Shown here: positions 1 through 11,575 of the stretch, piece after piece
Position numbering within the stretch: the stretch's first letter is position 1
Layout: each line of letters opens with the position of its first letter
DNA from: Eulemur rufifrons
Taxonomy: Eukaryota; Chordata; Mammalia; Primates; Lemuridae
Assembly: GCF_041146395.1 (NCBI RefSeq)
Contig: NC_090986.1
Span: 42,258,001-42,322,000, forward strand
Reading direction: 5' to 3'
DNA length: 64,000 nt
Translations under genes and position numbers: made by a program
Notes under the pieces: generated by a model
What the model saw: only the letters and a program-made list of their open reading frames with translations
What the model was told of the DNA's origin: nothing
Databases searched by the model: none

Positions 1-82
1 AGCAGAGAAAATAAACAGTATTTGGAGAGGGTTATGAGGTCAGAAACACATGTATATACACACATATATACATGCACATATC

Positions 83-85
<3 letters not shown>

Positions 86-115
<30 letters not shown>
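86..115. repeat. (CA)n microsatellite
   Basis: An uninterrupted run of about 15 CA units. It is preceded by a looser ATAC/ATGC-type stretch (51-85) that looks like the same tract after decay. Purity suggests it is probably polymorphic in length. Confidence 0.95.
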
Positions 116-117
<2 letters not shown>

Positions 118-433
118 TTAAGGCAGAGAATATCAAGGCGTGAACTTAAGCCAAATGGAATAATCTAGTAGATACTGATGATAGTATAGGACAGAAAAGG
201 AGATAACTGAGCATATACCAGAGTAAGAAAGAGTAGTGGACAGGGGCCTCTGATGGGAAGAGGGACCCTAAGACGAGACATTGTGTACACATGCAGGCAG
301 GCATATGGGATTGGTGGGAACAGAAGATTGTTTTCATCTGATCACGTCTACTTTATTAAATACAGCATGAGGTTCACTGGGCAGGAGTGGAGGTGTGGAA
401 TGGGAGAAAGGATTGGGGTTTTGATATGAGGAT

Positions 434-876
434 TGTGTTAGTTTCTTAATGCCATAACAAATTTCCACAAACCAGGAGGCTAAATACTAAAAACAACAGA
501 AATTTATTATCTCTCAGTTCTGGAAGTTAGAGCCCAAAATTAAGGTGTTGTCAGGTCCACTCTCCCCCTGAAGACTTTGGGGAGAATCCTTCCTTGCTGC
601 TTCCAGTCTGCAGGGCTCCTGGCATTCCTTGGTTTGTGACTGCATAGCTCTAACAAGGCATTCTTCCCTAGGCCTTTGTGTTTCAAATTGTCCTTTCTTT
701 TTTCCTACAAGGACACCTGTCATTGGATGCTAAATCCAGGATCACTTCATCCTGAGATCCTTAACTTAATTACACCTGCGAAATAACCGTATTTCCCAAA
801 AAGGGTCATGTTCATAGGTACTGGGAGTTAGGACTTGGACATATCTTCTTGCAGCCAAAATGCAACCCAATATAGA
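434..876 (-). mobile_element. MLT1-type (ERVL-MaLR) solo LTR
   Basis: On the minus strand this reads as a MaLR LTR. On the plus strand it opens with 'tgttagtttcttaatgcc', then 'aacagaaatttattatctct' and 'cagttctggaagttagagcc', then 'cttccttgctgcttccag', and closes with 'gggagttaggacttggac' and 'gcaacccaatata'. These landmarks occur in this order in MLT1A/B-type LTRs. The length of about 440 bp is near full. No internal region flanks it, so it is a solo LTR. Its divergence fits an insertion predating primates. Confidence 0.8.
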
Positions 877-1342
877 GAAGATATGTTAATATAACACTCA
901 TCTATAAGAATCATGAAAGTAAAATAACTAGGGAAGCGTAGAGGGACTGCCTGGCAATGTCAAGGGTCCATATGAACTTTTGATAATAAATTGAAACAAG
1001 ACCAGTCTACGCAGTTGTACAATTTTTCTCAGCAATGTTCTGCTGCTTGGATGCCAGCATGAACTAGGTGGATAGTTAACCAAGGTTGGAATTTTGCCAG
1101 GCAGGTATGATGAATAAGAGAATGACAAGAATATTATGAACTTTGAATGGAAGTAGTTATGTAGTGCTGAGCTATAGTGTAGTACATAAAAGGTGAGGAC
1201 AAGAGAAGAGAGAATTTTCAAAAAGTGTCAATTGATTAGAGGTCACCATGAAATTAAAAAGTAATTGAAATGGGGGTGTTTGAATGAGGATGGATAGGAA
1301 GTAATGACCGGTAAGTGGGATGCTTAAAATTGAGATTGCAGA
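877..1342. other. Unassigned non-coding DNA
   Basis: No repeat family, gene or RNA is recognised here. A frame of 97 codons on the minus strand has no protein-like features and is best taken as chance. Confidence 0.5.
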
Positions 1343-1442
1343 GATTAGAGCTTCTCAACCCTAGTGCCCATTAGAATAACCAGAATTAATTGTCTGGGGT
1401 AGGGCCCTGGAATTGGTATTATCCCAAGCTGAGAATCACTCA
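1343..1442. mobile_element. MER5A-like hAT-Charlie fragment
   Basis: The ends 'cttctcaaccctagtgccca' and 'caagctgagaatcact' match the inverted termini of the short hAT-Charlie element MER5A. 'attagaataacc' and 'gtctggggtagggccctgg' match its body. The copy is about 100 bp against roughly 190 for the full element, so the middle is deleted. Orientation is ambiguous because the element is quasi-palindromic. Confidence 0.7.
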
Positions 1443-2240
1443 TGTAGGATACACATAGCCATGGGCCCATGAGCATGCATGGATACAGTAGAGGAAATAA
1501 ATATTGACAGAGGTGAAATGAGAGATCAGATATGAGGATCCTTCCAGAAGTAGGAAGGAATGTGAAAACTTCAGAGATAGGGGATAATGCATGGGGCAAG
1601 AGATGCTATAGGGGCCTCAAGATAATGGGTCATGCCCTAGACTAGTGGTTTTGTGGTAAGCAGAACCACAAAGCCATGTGAAAACCTTGGAGCCATGGTC
1701 GATTCCTAAGTCTGGAACGGTCATAGTAGCCACAGGATGGCCAAATAAGTATTGTCACAAAATGCAAGTAAAAAATCATGTTTAAACCTCTTGTGCCCAA
1801 GGGTTTAACTTCCTGAAAGAGATTATCAGGTCTAAGAAAACCATACTTCATATCGTTGTTATACTTCACATCGTTGTTCACTGTTTTAAAATGGTACAAA
1901 TAAAATTATTATTTTCTAAGGAATAGCTTAAAAGAAGAGCAGCTGACTTTTGCCTTAGAATTATGTCAGGAATTACCAATTCGAGAGAATCTGCCTTGCA
2001 GTCCCCTCCCCCAAGCTACTTAAAACCTAGGACTATTACCAACACCTCCCTCTGTCTTCCAGGAAGAGGGGGTAAGGCTCATGCTGGATTGCTCATTTTT
2101 GTTGCCACTGCCTCATTTTGTGGCTGCCAATATCGGATGATCCCAAGGAACACAGGTTTATCGGTTTCTGGGTTTCCCACCTCAACCTTTGGGCCTCTCC
2201 ATTTACGTTGTTATCTCTTCTTTGAACACTCCTCTACCTC
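1443..2240. other. Unassigned non-coding DNA
   Basis: No gene or clearly recognised repeat. It contains a short imperfect duplication, 'atacttcatatcgttgtt' followed by 'atacttcacatcgttgtt' (about 1847-1878), a local tandem repeat of 18 bp. Confidence 0.5.
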
Positions 2241-2430
2241 TAAGAGACATCCTGTGATGGCTTCAAAGATAGTCCAAAAATTCTCCACCATTAATCTCCT
2301 TCCCCCTGAGGTGCGCTGGACTTAGTGACTTACTTCCATTGAATATCAAAAGGCAGAAGTGATGGAATATCACTTTCAAGATAGGATTATAAAAAGATTT
2401 CAAGTGGGGCACTGATTCACACTGCCAGTC
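2241..2430 (+). mobile_element. MLT1-type LTR fragment
   Basis: 'gctggacttagtgacttac' followed by 'aggcagaagtgatgg', 'atcactttcaagata' and 'ggattataaaaag' follows the order of the older MLT1 LTRs (E to H types). There the text runs through 'cttagtgactt', 'gcagaagtgatg' and 'ggtcataaaag'. It is a partial and diverged copy without clear ends. Confidence 0.55.
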
Positions 2431-2919
2431 CTATTTTGTCTGTAAGCTCTATTCATTTTTAGGTACTTTTTTGTGGAATACAAGGGTCTGGGGGCAACAT
2501 TCATGTGATGTTAGAACAGACATATCTATAGTCTCTAATCTGAATTAATAAAGTGTTTATCTTCAACAGGTTAATTCACCATCTCTCCTCTGTCTCAGTT
2601 CTACTTAATTTAACTATCTGTTTATTATAGATTAGCTTGATTTCCCCTAATAAGATCACTTTACAGGTAAGAATGTCCATCATAAGCTACTCAAGTTCAA
2701 GGACCAGTATAAAGCGAGTATTTAATTCAGTCGTGGGCAGGTGGTATTGCGGGCCCCAGATTCATGAAAAATTCTTTTGATTTGTAAAGACCAAAGCCAT
2801 CGCCCAGTTTTTCTAAGGTAAAACTGTCTCTGCTCAAAAGGTAGCATATTTGACCATAAATTGAACATTAATTGATCTGGAACATTAATAAAATAATGTT
2901 TTATATTTATATACGCCTT
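2431..2919. other. Unassigned non-coding DNA
   Basis: AT-rich, with no recognisable gene or repeat family. It separates the MLT1 fragment from the MIR at 2.9 kb. Confidence 0.45.
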
Positions 2920-3135
2920 CATATTTACAAAACATCTTTTCATATCCTTTCTTTGACCTTCTCAACAAATGTGGAGCTGAATATACACCAGGTTCTTCTA
3001 TTTCTATTTTTCAAATGAGCAAACAGAATCTCAGTGAGGTTAAATGACTTGTCCAAATCCCACATCGAGTAAGTTATGGCACCAGAAATTGAACAAGGAC
3101 TTCTGAGGCCATGATGTGACTGATTGATGTCCTCG
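2920..3135 (+). mobile_element. MIR SINE
   Basis: The MIR core and 3' half are readable: 'tttttcaaatgagcaaacag' corresponds to the MIR 'cattttacagatgaggaaac'. It is followed by 'tcagtgaggttaaatgactt', 'gtccaaatcccacatcgag', 'taagttatggcaccagaa' and 'ttgaacaaggac'. The order fits a plus-strand tRNA-derived MIR. The divergence expected of a pre-eutherian SINE is present. Confidence 0.65.
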
Positions 3136-3140
3136 TGCAT

Positions 3141-5765
3141 TAAATCATCAGGAGGAAAGACTATCTTTTACACATGAGCAAACTCAGGTCTGATAGTTTT
3201 TGCTGCATATGCTCAAAGCTTCTTAGGGACAGTCCTCCTGCTTTATTTTATGTGAAAAGCAAAGAAAGCCTCTCCTCCGACTATGACAATCTTTCATCAT
3301 ACTCATTTGTGTTTCACATGACTGAGTTTGCTGTTTAGGGAATTGTCAGAGTATTTTTCCAAATGGAGAAAAATCAGATAAAACCAAACGTTCCCGGCTT
3401 CAGCCTGTGTGATTATGAACACAATACTGTACTTACAGTGGGATGCCAGAGTGAATAGACGCCGCTGCCTTTGAAAGGATGAGCATTCGTTCTGACCTAA
3501 TAACTACCTAACACTGGGTACAATTATCTATCTCCAAGTGGCACATTATTATTTGACACGTTAATTGTTGTGTCATTTCTTTCCGAAAGGCATGTTGGGT
3601 GTCTAATCCAAACCAGAGGCTTCATGAATTATCCATGTCAGAGTGCTGCAGCACCGACTTACCTTTCCAAAATAAAATCCGCCCAATCTCATCACCTGTT
3701 TTCAATACCGTAGGCAGCTCTGTGCTGCCCTGTGACCTCAAGCGCTTTCTTCCTGTGACTTGGTATTTCTGATAAACATCAGCAATGGTCCACTTACTCA
3801 CCACAGCTGTGAAAGCCCTCCTCCTCCGAGACGTAGCTTTGCAGAATGGAATATTTTTTATGGCATACCTTCTGCCTAGGAAGTATTATTTCACAGGAAT
3901 GAGAGAGTGGTCCTCCTTTCTCTGTGTCTGTTCCACTTTGGTTCCTTTTCACTGGTTTCTAGGAATGAGTCTCTCTATGCAGAGGGCTGTTTCTAGGGCA
4001 CAAAGACTTTGGACCCAGCAAGGCCCAAACGCTCAAGCCTGGATGATCTTCCTCCATCCCTGCAGCTAGCTGCTCTTTGGCAACCTGTGCAGGCTGTTGG
4101 GCTGGCGGCCCTGGGTTTGCCTATGGGCCTGTCATCTGTCGCGTTGTTAGATCACTGATGGGCTGTCGCTGTTTGCCCTTTAAGCCTGCACTTCCCTGTC
4201 CCAACTTTGGCTGCCACTAGATGATGAAACTCATGTAGCCACGCAGCCCTTCATCCCCTTCCAGACCCCAGTGGTTGAAACAGTCTCGTGGCAGAAAACA
4301 GAACCTTCGCATTGTCTTCCCAAAACATTGGGTGTGCCTCTTCCACGGCAAATGACTGTTTAAAAAAAAATCAGAATTAGAATGCCTTTAATATTCCACA
4401 CTTTGCTGCTAGTTAATGCCACACCACCCTGAAAACTCATCTCCCCTTTGGGTTTTAATTGGGTCCTTTTCTGTCGCTTTCATTTCAGTTTGCACCTGTC
4501 TCTGACATATACTGCTGCTGATTACCAAGTGAGTTGTTCGCTGAGCTAGAGGTATGATAAATTAAATATGATATGTATCACTGAATCCGTCTTTGGCTGC
4601 TTCATGGTACATTATAATTTGGGAAGGGACTATTAAAATAAAATATTAAGGAATAAGCAGAAACAGCCCACTGTTAACATGTCCAATGGCAAGAGAAAAT
4701 TACAGGTTTCATTGTATATGCGGCACCATCTGCCTCTCTGCCGAGGCTGAGCCTTGGGCTCTCCCAGGGGAAATAGCTGCGGATAAGTTATTCAATTAGA
4801 ACAGCATTATTGGCCAGCTACCTTGGAGAATTGGGTTGATGATGTTGTGATTATCCTCCTGTACATTCCTTCATGTCTCCGGCAGGCTGCAGTGCATGGC
4901 AACTTCCTTAAGTGTTTACTGAGCCCTACAGTAGAGGTGAACAATTGGAATGAAGAATATCAAGGATTCCTGAAAGAAAATCAATTTTGAATGAACTTTT
5001 CTTGCTTAGCCACAGCTCCAATATTCTGAGTCATACTGTATTTTTGTGGACTTTCATTGAATTAAGTGACAGAAATGGCAATAGGGAGGGAAGTGGATTT
5101 CATGATATGCATTTAACCTGTGGCACTGCACAAAATAATTCTTCATGTACGATTATAAGGTAGAAAAATACTCAGGCCTTCCCAAGTATGATATTAATTT
5201 CAGGAATGGAAAAATCTCATAGGGGCATAATGCTTTTTTTTAATAAAGACTTTAGCTGTTCTTCCAAAAACATTTGTATTATAAAAAGTAATAATTATTT
5301 ATGAGTCACTCTCTCTGGAGGTCAGAACCCTTTACAGATCACGCCATTCAACGAGCAACTTCCTGAATCCGAGCTTGTTGGAGACATTTGCTGTTATCTT
5401 TCAGATCCTGTGGTTTGTAACTAGAAGATCCAACACCATTCCTCTTGCCACATCCAAAAATATATATTTTATAAATTATAAGTGCTTATTAAAAAAGTTG
5501 GACGTGCAGAAAAATATGAAAAATTTAAAATCTAGAATCATTCATTTTCCCACTTCTTATAAATATGTATATGAGTAAACTCTGGTATGTGAAATATTTC
5601 AGAGTGTTTATTTGCCATCTTCTTTTATGATTGCTAATTGAGCAGGAATGCAAACACGCCCCTCATCACTGGTTCAGGGTCGGATTGCTCTGGAAGGTAG
5701 CTGTCTGCGTTTCAGTTTGCATGAATTGTAAGTTTATATTCTTTGTGCTTTTTTTGTGTATGTGT
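3141..5765. other. Repeat-poor stretch; candidate conserved non-coding cluster
   Basis: Across about 2.6 kb I recognise no interspersed repeat, which is unusual in this window. The stretch keeps scattered CpGs and many AT-rich homeodomain-like cores, for example 'gttaattgttg' near 3560, 'ttaattggg' near 4456 and 'ctgctgattacc' near 4510. Frames here, including one of 94 codons at 3785-4069 on the plus strand, are not recognisable proteins. Conservation is an inference from the lack of repeats, not something seen directly. Confidence 0.45.
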
Positions 5766-5990
5766 GTGATGCTGGTGTTTTAAGTTACTCATTTTAAGAG
5801 CTTCTTATATACTAGAGCATTAACTCTTTGTTGCAAAAAAATGTTTTTACCTAGCATGTCATTAATTTCCATTTAATTTATGATAGTTTTGATATTCAAA
5901 AATGTTATTTGCAGGTAGTCAGATCTATTTTTTTCACCTGTGTTATTTTTCACTACATTATATTTAGAAAGCTTCAATTGAGATACATTA
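5766..5990 (-). mobile_element. L1M ORF2 fragment (minus strand)
   Basis: 'gagcttcttatatactagag' then 'cattaactctttgttgcaaa', 'tagcatgtcattaatttcc', 'tttaatttatg' and 'aggtagtcagatctattt' follow the reverse complement of the ORF2 3' part of old mammalian L1s ('gagttctttatatatt', 'attaaccctttgtc', 'tgtcatttgcctttta'). Strongly diverged. Confidence 0.6.
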
Positions 5991-6125
5991 AATCGTTACT
6001 CATATTTTTCTTGTTTTAAAAGTTGGAGTTTATTTTCTCCTATTTCATCCATCAGATATGTATGGATATATGTTTCTCCATATGAATGTATGTATTTAGC
6101 ACCGAATGGTCCAAGATAAACTATC

Positions 6126-6245
6126 CGTTCAGGGGTGGGGAACCTGTGGCCTTGGGGCCACACGTGACCCTCTGGATCCCAGAGTACAGCTCCCCCCCAA
6201 AAAACCGAATCTATACTTCATAAAACAAATCCTTTTAGGTGGCTA
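6126..6245 (+). mobile_element. hAT-type DNA transposon fragment (5' end)
   Basis: The sequence 'caggggtggggaacctgtgg' at about 6131 is a typical hAT terminal inverted repeat start. The following 'ccttggggccacacgtgacc' and 'ctctggatccc' extend the match. The far terminus is not found downstream, so only one end survives. The exact family is not certain. Confidence 0.55.
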
Positions 6246-6771
6246 AACACACAATTTTTTTCTTGCTCACTAAAGTCCATGAAAGTCATGGAAGCTCTTG
6301 GACAGGTGCCTTCCACCACCACCACCACCACAAAACAAATTAAAAATGTGTACTGCACTTTTACTTGTTCAAAGCCTTTATGCTCAGTTTTTGAGAGTGC
6401 TGCAATCTTATGGCACTTCCATCTCAACCTGAAGCTGTGGGTTCACTGTGGAAGAGACAGAAGTGTGGAGAACAGTGCACCAGCTCTTATGTGCTCTGGG
6501 CCTGGAAGTCATGTGTCACCTCCTAACAAACACAGCCTGGCTGCAGGACCAGCTATCCAGCCCTGGGCCACTGAACAGAGGACTGAAAAAGGGAAACTGG
6601 AAGTATTGGTATCTGCCACAGTCTACCCTTTTGTTTCTCCAAATTCTCAGTTCACTCTCCCTCCAGAAGAAATATGTATTACAATTATATCCACCTTCTT
6701 TCTTAGAGGGACACCTCAAAGTCTTCTCCAGCCATGGCATTGAGTTTAAAGTCCAGAATCCCTGGGCGATC
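6246..6771. other. Unassigned DNA with (CCA)n tract
   Basis: It contains a short CCA trinucleotide run at about 6313-6331. The rest carries overlapping open frames of 108 and 154 codons on the plus strand, but their translations look like chance reading of non-coding DNA, with no domain or conserved composition. Possibly an old LTR or LINE piece that I cannot assign. Confidence 0.4.
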
Positions 6772-7376
<605 letters not shown>

Positions 7377-8690
7377 ACAGTACCTTCTACATCAATTTTA
7401 TAGGTAGCTCCCCTAGCTTTGGAAACCTATCAGTTAAAATGACAAGTTATCCAGCACTCAGACATCCAATACATGAAGAAGAAAACAGGAGTTCCTGCCC
7501 CTGAGAAATTCTGAATTCCTTCTGGGCAGACATGTTGTCAGCTCCCTGCCATGATTAAATCCTGCCTCTGCTGCCCTGGAGGACCCAACTTGGTCCTTGT
7601 TCTGTGTGGCTTCTGGCTCCTTTCTCAGGGAGATTTTTTTTTTTTTTTCCTTTCCATTGTCTTTTCTTAGTCTCATTATTTAAAATGGGTCTCAAGGAAC
7701 ACGCAGCTTTCTTACCCACTTACTGCCCAGGGCCCAAAAGTGCTTTTGGGGCTTTAACAGTCTTAAACACTTTCCGTGCAGGCACAATTTCTTTAGGAAT
7801 ATAGCTCTTAAAACTTTGTTTCTAACCAGTTGGATTCCAATTAATTAATTCCATGTGCCAGTAATTACAGCTACAATTTTTTCCCTAACATACTTCTAAA
7901 ATCAACTTTATTTCTTTACATTCTTGTGCCTACACCTCTCCCAGTTTAAGGAGGTGATAGATATCTTGAATCTCTCTGGACTTGATGGGAAAGCTAAACC
8001 CTTAAGCTCTTTCACCTGAGCCCTATTTCCAATTGAAAAGGTTACTGGGCCTAGGGCCTTGAGTTTAATCTTTGCCCCGAGGCATTTTATTCCATTAAAG
8101 GCTTTTAACAAGTAAAAATACAGTCCTTCATTTGTTTTTGTGTTGTTGTTTTGTTTGGTTGTTTTTGTAATTGGCTCAGCAATTACTGTTTCAACTCATT
8201 CAAGACCCCAAATATCTGACCTATTTCCTTTCATTCTTGCTTACAAACAGACAATTCTTTCCAGAGCTGTTTTTCTTACAATTGCTTACCAAATACAGCC
8301 CATAGCAACCACACACATTTACTATCTGCTTTGAAAATTCTCACATTAGAGAATATGTACACATTCATCAGGTACACATTCTGCTTCTCACATTATCAGA
8401 AGCGACAGTCTTACCAAATGTGTGTGTTCCTACTGCAAAACTTGGGGCTTCATCTTTCTACACACAATGTCTGCAACAGAGGAACAAGCATGGACAATCA
8501 TTCACTGGCTTCTAATTGATCTATCAGAGCTCGTTGGCCAGAAATAGATATGTATATCCACAGAGACGAGGAATACTGGAAACACTGGTCTAGAAATAGA
8601 GATCTAGAAACCTCTATGCCAATAAAACTCCAGCTTATGTTTTCTCCAAAGGACTAATTCTCCCAATTGATTGAATAATATCTCCCTTTT
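7377..8690. other. Unassigned non-coding DNA
   Basis: No gene is recognised. A T-rich run lies at 7634-7648. The block about 7700-8520 has several short frames in both directions and the even base composition of an old endogenous-retrovirus interior read on the minus strand, but I could not name a family. Treat as unassigned. Confidence 0.4.
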
Positions 8691-10039
8691 CCCTTTGGTC
8701 ATTTTTTAAATAAGACATTTCAGACATACTCAGAGTTAAAAGGAATAAATCAACAAATAACTTGTTGATTTATGGATATCTACTGTCCAGTGCTAGAAAT
8801 AAAATTCACCAATAGCTCATCCAACTGCATCTATTTCTCTACCCACTCCTCTTGAACAATCTATTATCCAGAACTTGCCTTTAATCATTCCCATATATAT
8901 CACACTTTTACTACATATTCATGTATTTGGCATTTAAAAAATTGTTAGACATTTTTTAACAAACAGCAATATAGACAGAATAATCCATGAACGTGTGTGG
9001 TTATCAACCAGCTTCAAAAATTATTTTGGTTTTGGTTTGTCAATTTTGAGTTTTGTTTTTCAGTTATTTTTTTTCCCCCAGCCACCAAACCATTAGGGAG
9101 TATTTACCTATTTTTGTCTGCACTATTCCCTCATATAATTTTGGGAGGGCTAAATTATTTCAATTTTTTTGCATATTATTAAATTTTATGCAAATAATAT
9201 TACATTAATACCTAGGCATTCTGCATCACAATGCTTTTGTTCAATGTTTGTAAGATTCATCCTGGTGTCCATGAGTATGTCTAAGTAAGTCGCTTTATTA
9301 AGATATAGAATTTCATTGTATCCATATGCTATAATTTGCTTATTTATCCATGTTCCTGTTGATTAATATTTAAATGCTTTCAATTTGATGCGCTAACAAA
9401 CATTGCTGCAATAAACATTTTTGAACATGTTTTCTTGTGCTCCTGTGTGAGAATTTCTCTATGCTATAAAGCTGGAAGTGAAGTAACTATAGCATGGGGC
9501 ATACATATCTACAACTTTTCAAAATAGTGACAGTTTGTTTCGAAAAATGATCTGACCAATTTATATTATTACCACTGTGTACAAGCCCCTTTGCTCCACA
9601 TCCTTGCCAACAATTTTAATTGTTATTTAAAAATTTTCTGACAATGTGATATGCATGATTATTGTATCTCCTGGGATTTTTATTGCATTTTCCTGATTAT
9701 TGGTGAGGATGGAAATCTTTTATGTACATACTGGGCACTTGGGTGTCTTTTTAAAACTTATTTCTTCATATTTTTTGTCCATTTGTGTGTTTTAAAAAAA
9801 TTCTTTTATTGATACATGGAAATGTTTTGTATATTTGGGGTTTTACACCTTTGTCAGTTATACTAGTTACAAATATCTTTCCAAGTCTGTAGATTATCTT
9901 TCTACATTGTTTATGGATTGTTTTGATTCAGAGTTTTTATTTTTTGTGTAATTGAATTTATACTTTGTGATTTGTGCTTTGTGCATTCTTTTCTTGTTTA
10001 TTTCATTTACTTGAACTGAGAATTGTATTTTCTTTTCTT

Positions 10040-10365
10040 TTTTTTGGCTTTTATTATTATATTTAATTGACACAATAATTATTTATGGCTAAAATGTGAT
10101 ATATTTTTGTTTATTTTTTAAAAAATAGAGACAGTGTCTCACTATGTTGCCCAGATTGGCCTCAAACTCCTAGGTTCAAATGTCCTCCTGCTTCAGCCTC
10201 CTGAGTAGCTGGGACTACAGGCGGTGCCACCACACCCAGCTACAGTGTGATATTATGGTACATGTAAACAATGTGTAATGATCAAATCAGCATAATTAGC
10301 ATATCTATCACCTCAAACATTTGTCATTTTGAGGTGAGTTCTAGTGCTCCTGAATTAAAATTTTC
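10040..10365 (-). mobile_element. Younger L1 3' end (L1MA/PB-like) nested in L1M
   Basis: 'tatttaattgacacaataat', 'tggtacatgtaaacaatgtg', 'taatgatcaaatcagcataa', 'ttagcatatctatcacctc' and 'aaacatttgtcatttt' are the reverse complement of the well-conserved 3' end shared by intermediate-age primate L1s. A T-rich run near 10030-10046 would be its poly(A) tail. The element is cut by an Alu monomer at 10103-10243. Confidence 0.7.
10103..10243 (-). mobile_element. Alu monomer (FLAM/FRAM-like) nested in L1
   Basis: Only one Alu arm is present: 'gagacagtgtctcactatgt', 'tgcccagattggcctcaaac', 'tcctgagtagctgggactac' and 'caccacacccagct', about 130 bp. A near-identical 9-10 bp direct repeat flanks it ('atgtgatat' at 10094-10102 and 'gtgtgatat' at 10245-10253). 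This marks a real monomer insertion rather than a broken dimer. Confidence 0.75.
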
Positions 10366-11009
10366 AGAATTTTGTCTACATTTTTTTCAACTATTTGAAT
10401 TTAATTTATCATTTTTTTCTGCTATCCTGTATTCTGATTCATGACTTATGGTATCTTTATTGATTTCTATTTTGATTTTTTAAACTTTCCTTCTCTATTT
10501 TTTTGTTTAATATATTTTCATTCTCTGTTTTCTGTTTAAGAAGCATTAAGTAATAAATTGGACAGTTAGTGGATAGTGGTATTATTTTCTTTATATTCTA
10601 CCACATCTGAAATTATTTTAGATTTCCCTTTGACTCAATAGTTATTTAGGAGCACTTAACTTTCTGTATTTTTTCTTTGTATTTCTTAGTTTTTTTATTA
10701 ATAATTTTATTATGGTTATCAAATATGATCTGTTCAATTTTTGTTTTGGGGAAAAGGGATTTTTTGTGGTCTAATTCATGGCTTTCTTCTTCATTTTCCA
10801 TGTTTGGTCATAAGGAAATTTTGTCAAAATACATGTTTCATTAAAAATTATATTCTTATCTAAAGATCTCTGACTAAAACAAAAACTAAATTTGCAAATA
10901 ATATCATCATTTGGTACCCTGGCATGGCTCAGAAAAAACATACCTCTTTCCCAGAACTTTCAATAGTAACAAAATTGACGTCACATCGTTTCTTATATTT
11001 GTACCCAAC

Positions 11010-11575
11010 ATAGAAAGACCTTGGTTCAAATCCCAGCTCTGCTACTTATACACTGGGATGTGAACCTGGACAAGTGCTGTGGTTTGAATGTGTCCCTCAA
11101 AAAGCATTTGTTGGAAACTTAATCCCCAAAGCAGCAATGCTGGGAGGTGGGCCTTAATGGGAGGTGCTTAGGTCATGAGGGCCCCACCCTCGTGAATGGA
11201 TTAATGCTGATTGTAAAAGGGCTTCAGCTGCAAGTTCAGTCTCTTGCTCTCTCTCACTCTCTCTTTGAACTTCTGCTTGGGATGACATAGCAAGAAGGCC
11301 CTTGCCAGATGCAGCCCTTCAATCTTGGGCATCCCACCCTCCAGAACTATGAGGTAAATACGTTTCTGTTCATTCCAAATCACCCAGTTTCTGGTATCTG
11401 TTATAGCAACACAAAAGAGACTAGGATAGCAAGTCACTTAAATTCTCAGCCCTTAGTTTTCTTGTCAGTAAAATGAGGACAATAATAATATCTACTTTGA
11501 GGGGTCTTGTGAGAATTAAATGAGTTAATGAATGTCAAGTACAACATCTACCAATAATCAGCACTAAAAACTTTT
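11010..11575 (-). mobile_element. MIR SINE, split by an LTR
   Basis: The left piece (11010-11074) has 'cttggttcaaatcccagctc', 'tgctactta' and 'gaacctggacaagt'. The right piece (11429-11575) has 'caagtcacttaaattctcag', 'gtcagtaaaatgaggacaat', 'aataatatctac' and 'gagaattaaatgagttaatg'. Joined, they give the reverse complement of MIR in correct order with no loss. The MaLR LTR between them explains the gap. Confidence 0.85.
11075..11430 (+). mobile_element. MaLR LTR (MLT1/MST-type) inserted in MIR
   Basis: 'gctgtggtttgaatgtgtcc', 'gaaacttaatccccaaagc', 'gggaggtgcttaggtcatga', 'gggccccaccctcgtgaatg', 'catcccaccctccagaacta' and 'gttatagcaacacaaaagag' follow the ERVL-MaLR LTR consensus on the plus strand. 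The sequence 'caagt' lies on both sides as a 5 bp target-site duplication, the size expected for this class. Solo LTR. Confidence 0.85.

Larger units (their letters stand above)
8691..10860 (-). mobile_element. Old L1M, minus strand, interrupted
   Basis: The segment 9230-9970 is the reverse complement of the L1 ORF2 3' region. Examples are 'tttcattgtatccatatgct', 'acaaacattgctgcaataaa', 'ttgctccacatccttgccaa', 'attgcattttcctgattat' and 'cacctttgtcagttata'. The part 8691-9230 fits the diverged 3'UTR. The part 10360-10860 ('tgactcaatagttatttagg', 'agcacttaactttctgta') is further upstream in ORF2. The order on the minus strand is consistent with one element interrupted at 10.0-10.37 kb. No open frame survives. 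Confidence 0.75.

Noticed and set aside
7700..8520. ERV internal region
   Set aside because: The general look suggested it, but I could not find a protease, reverse transcriptase or integrase motif, nor flanking LTRs.
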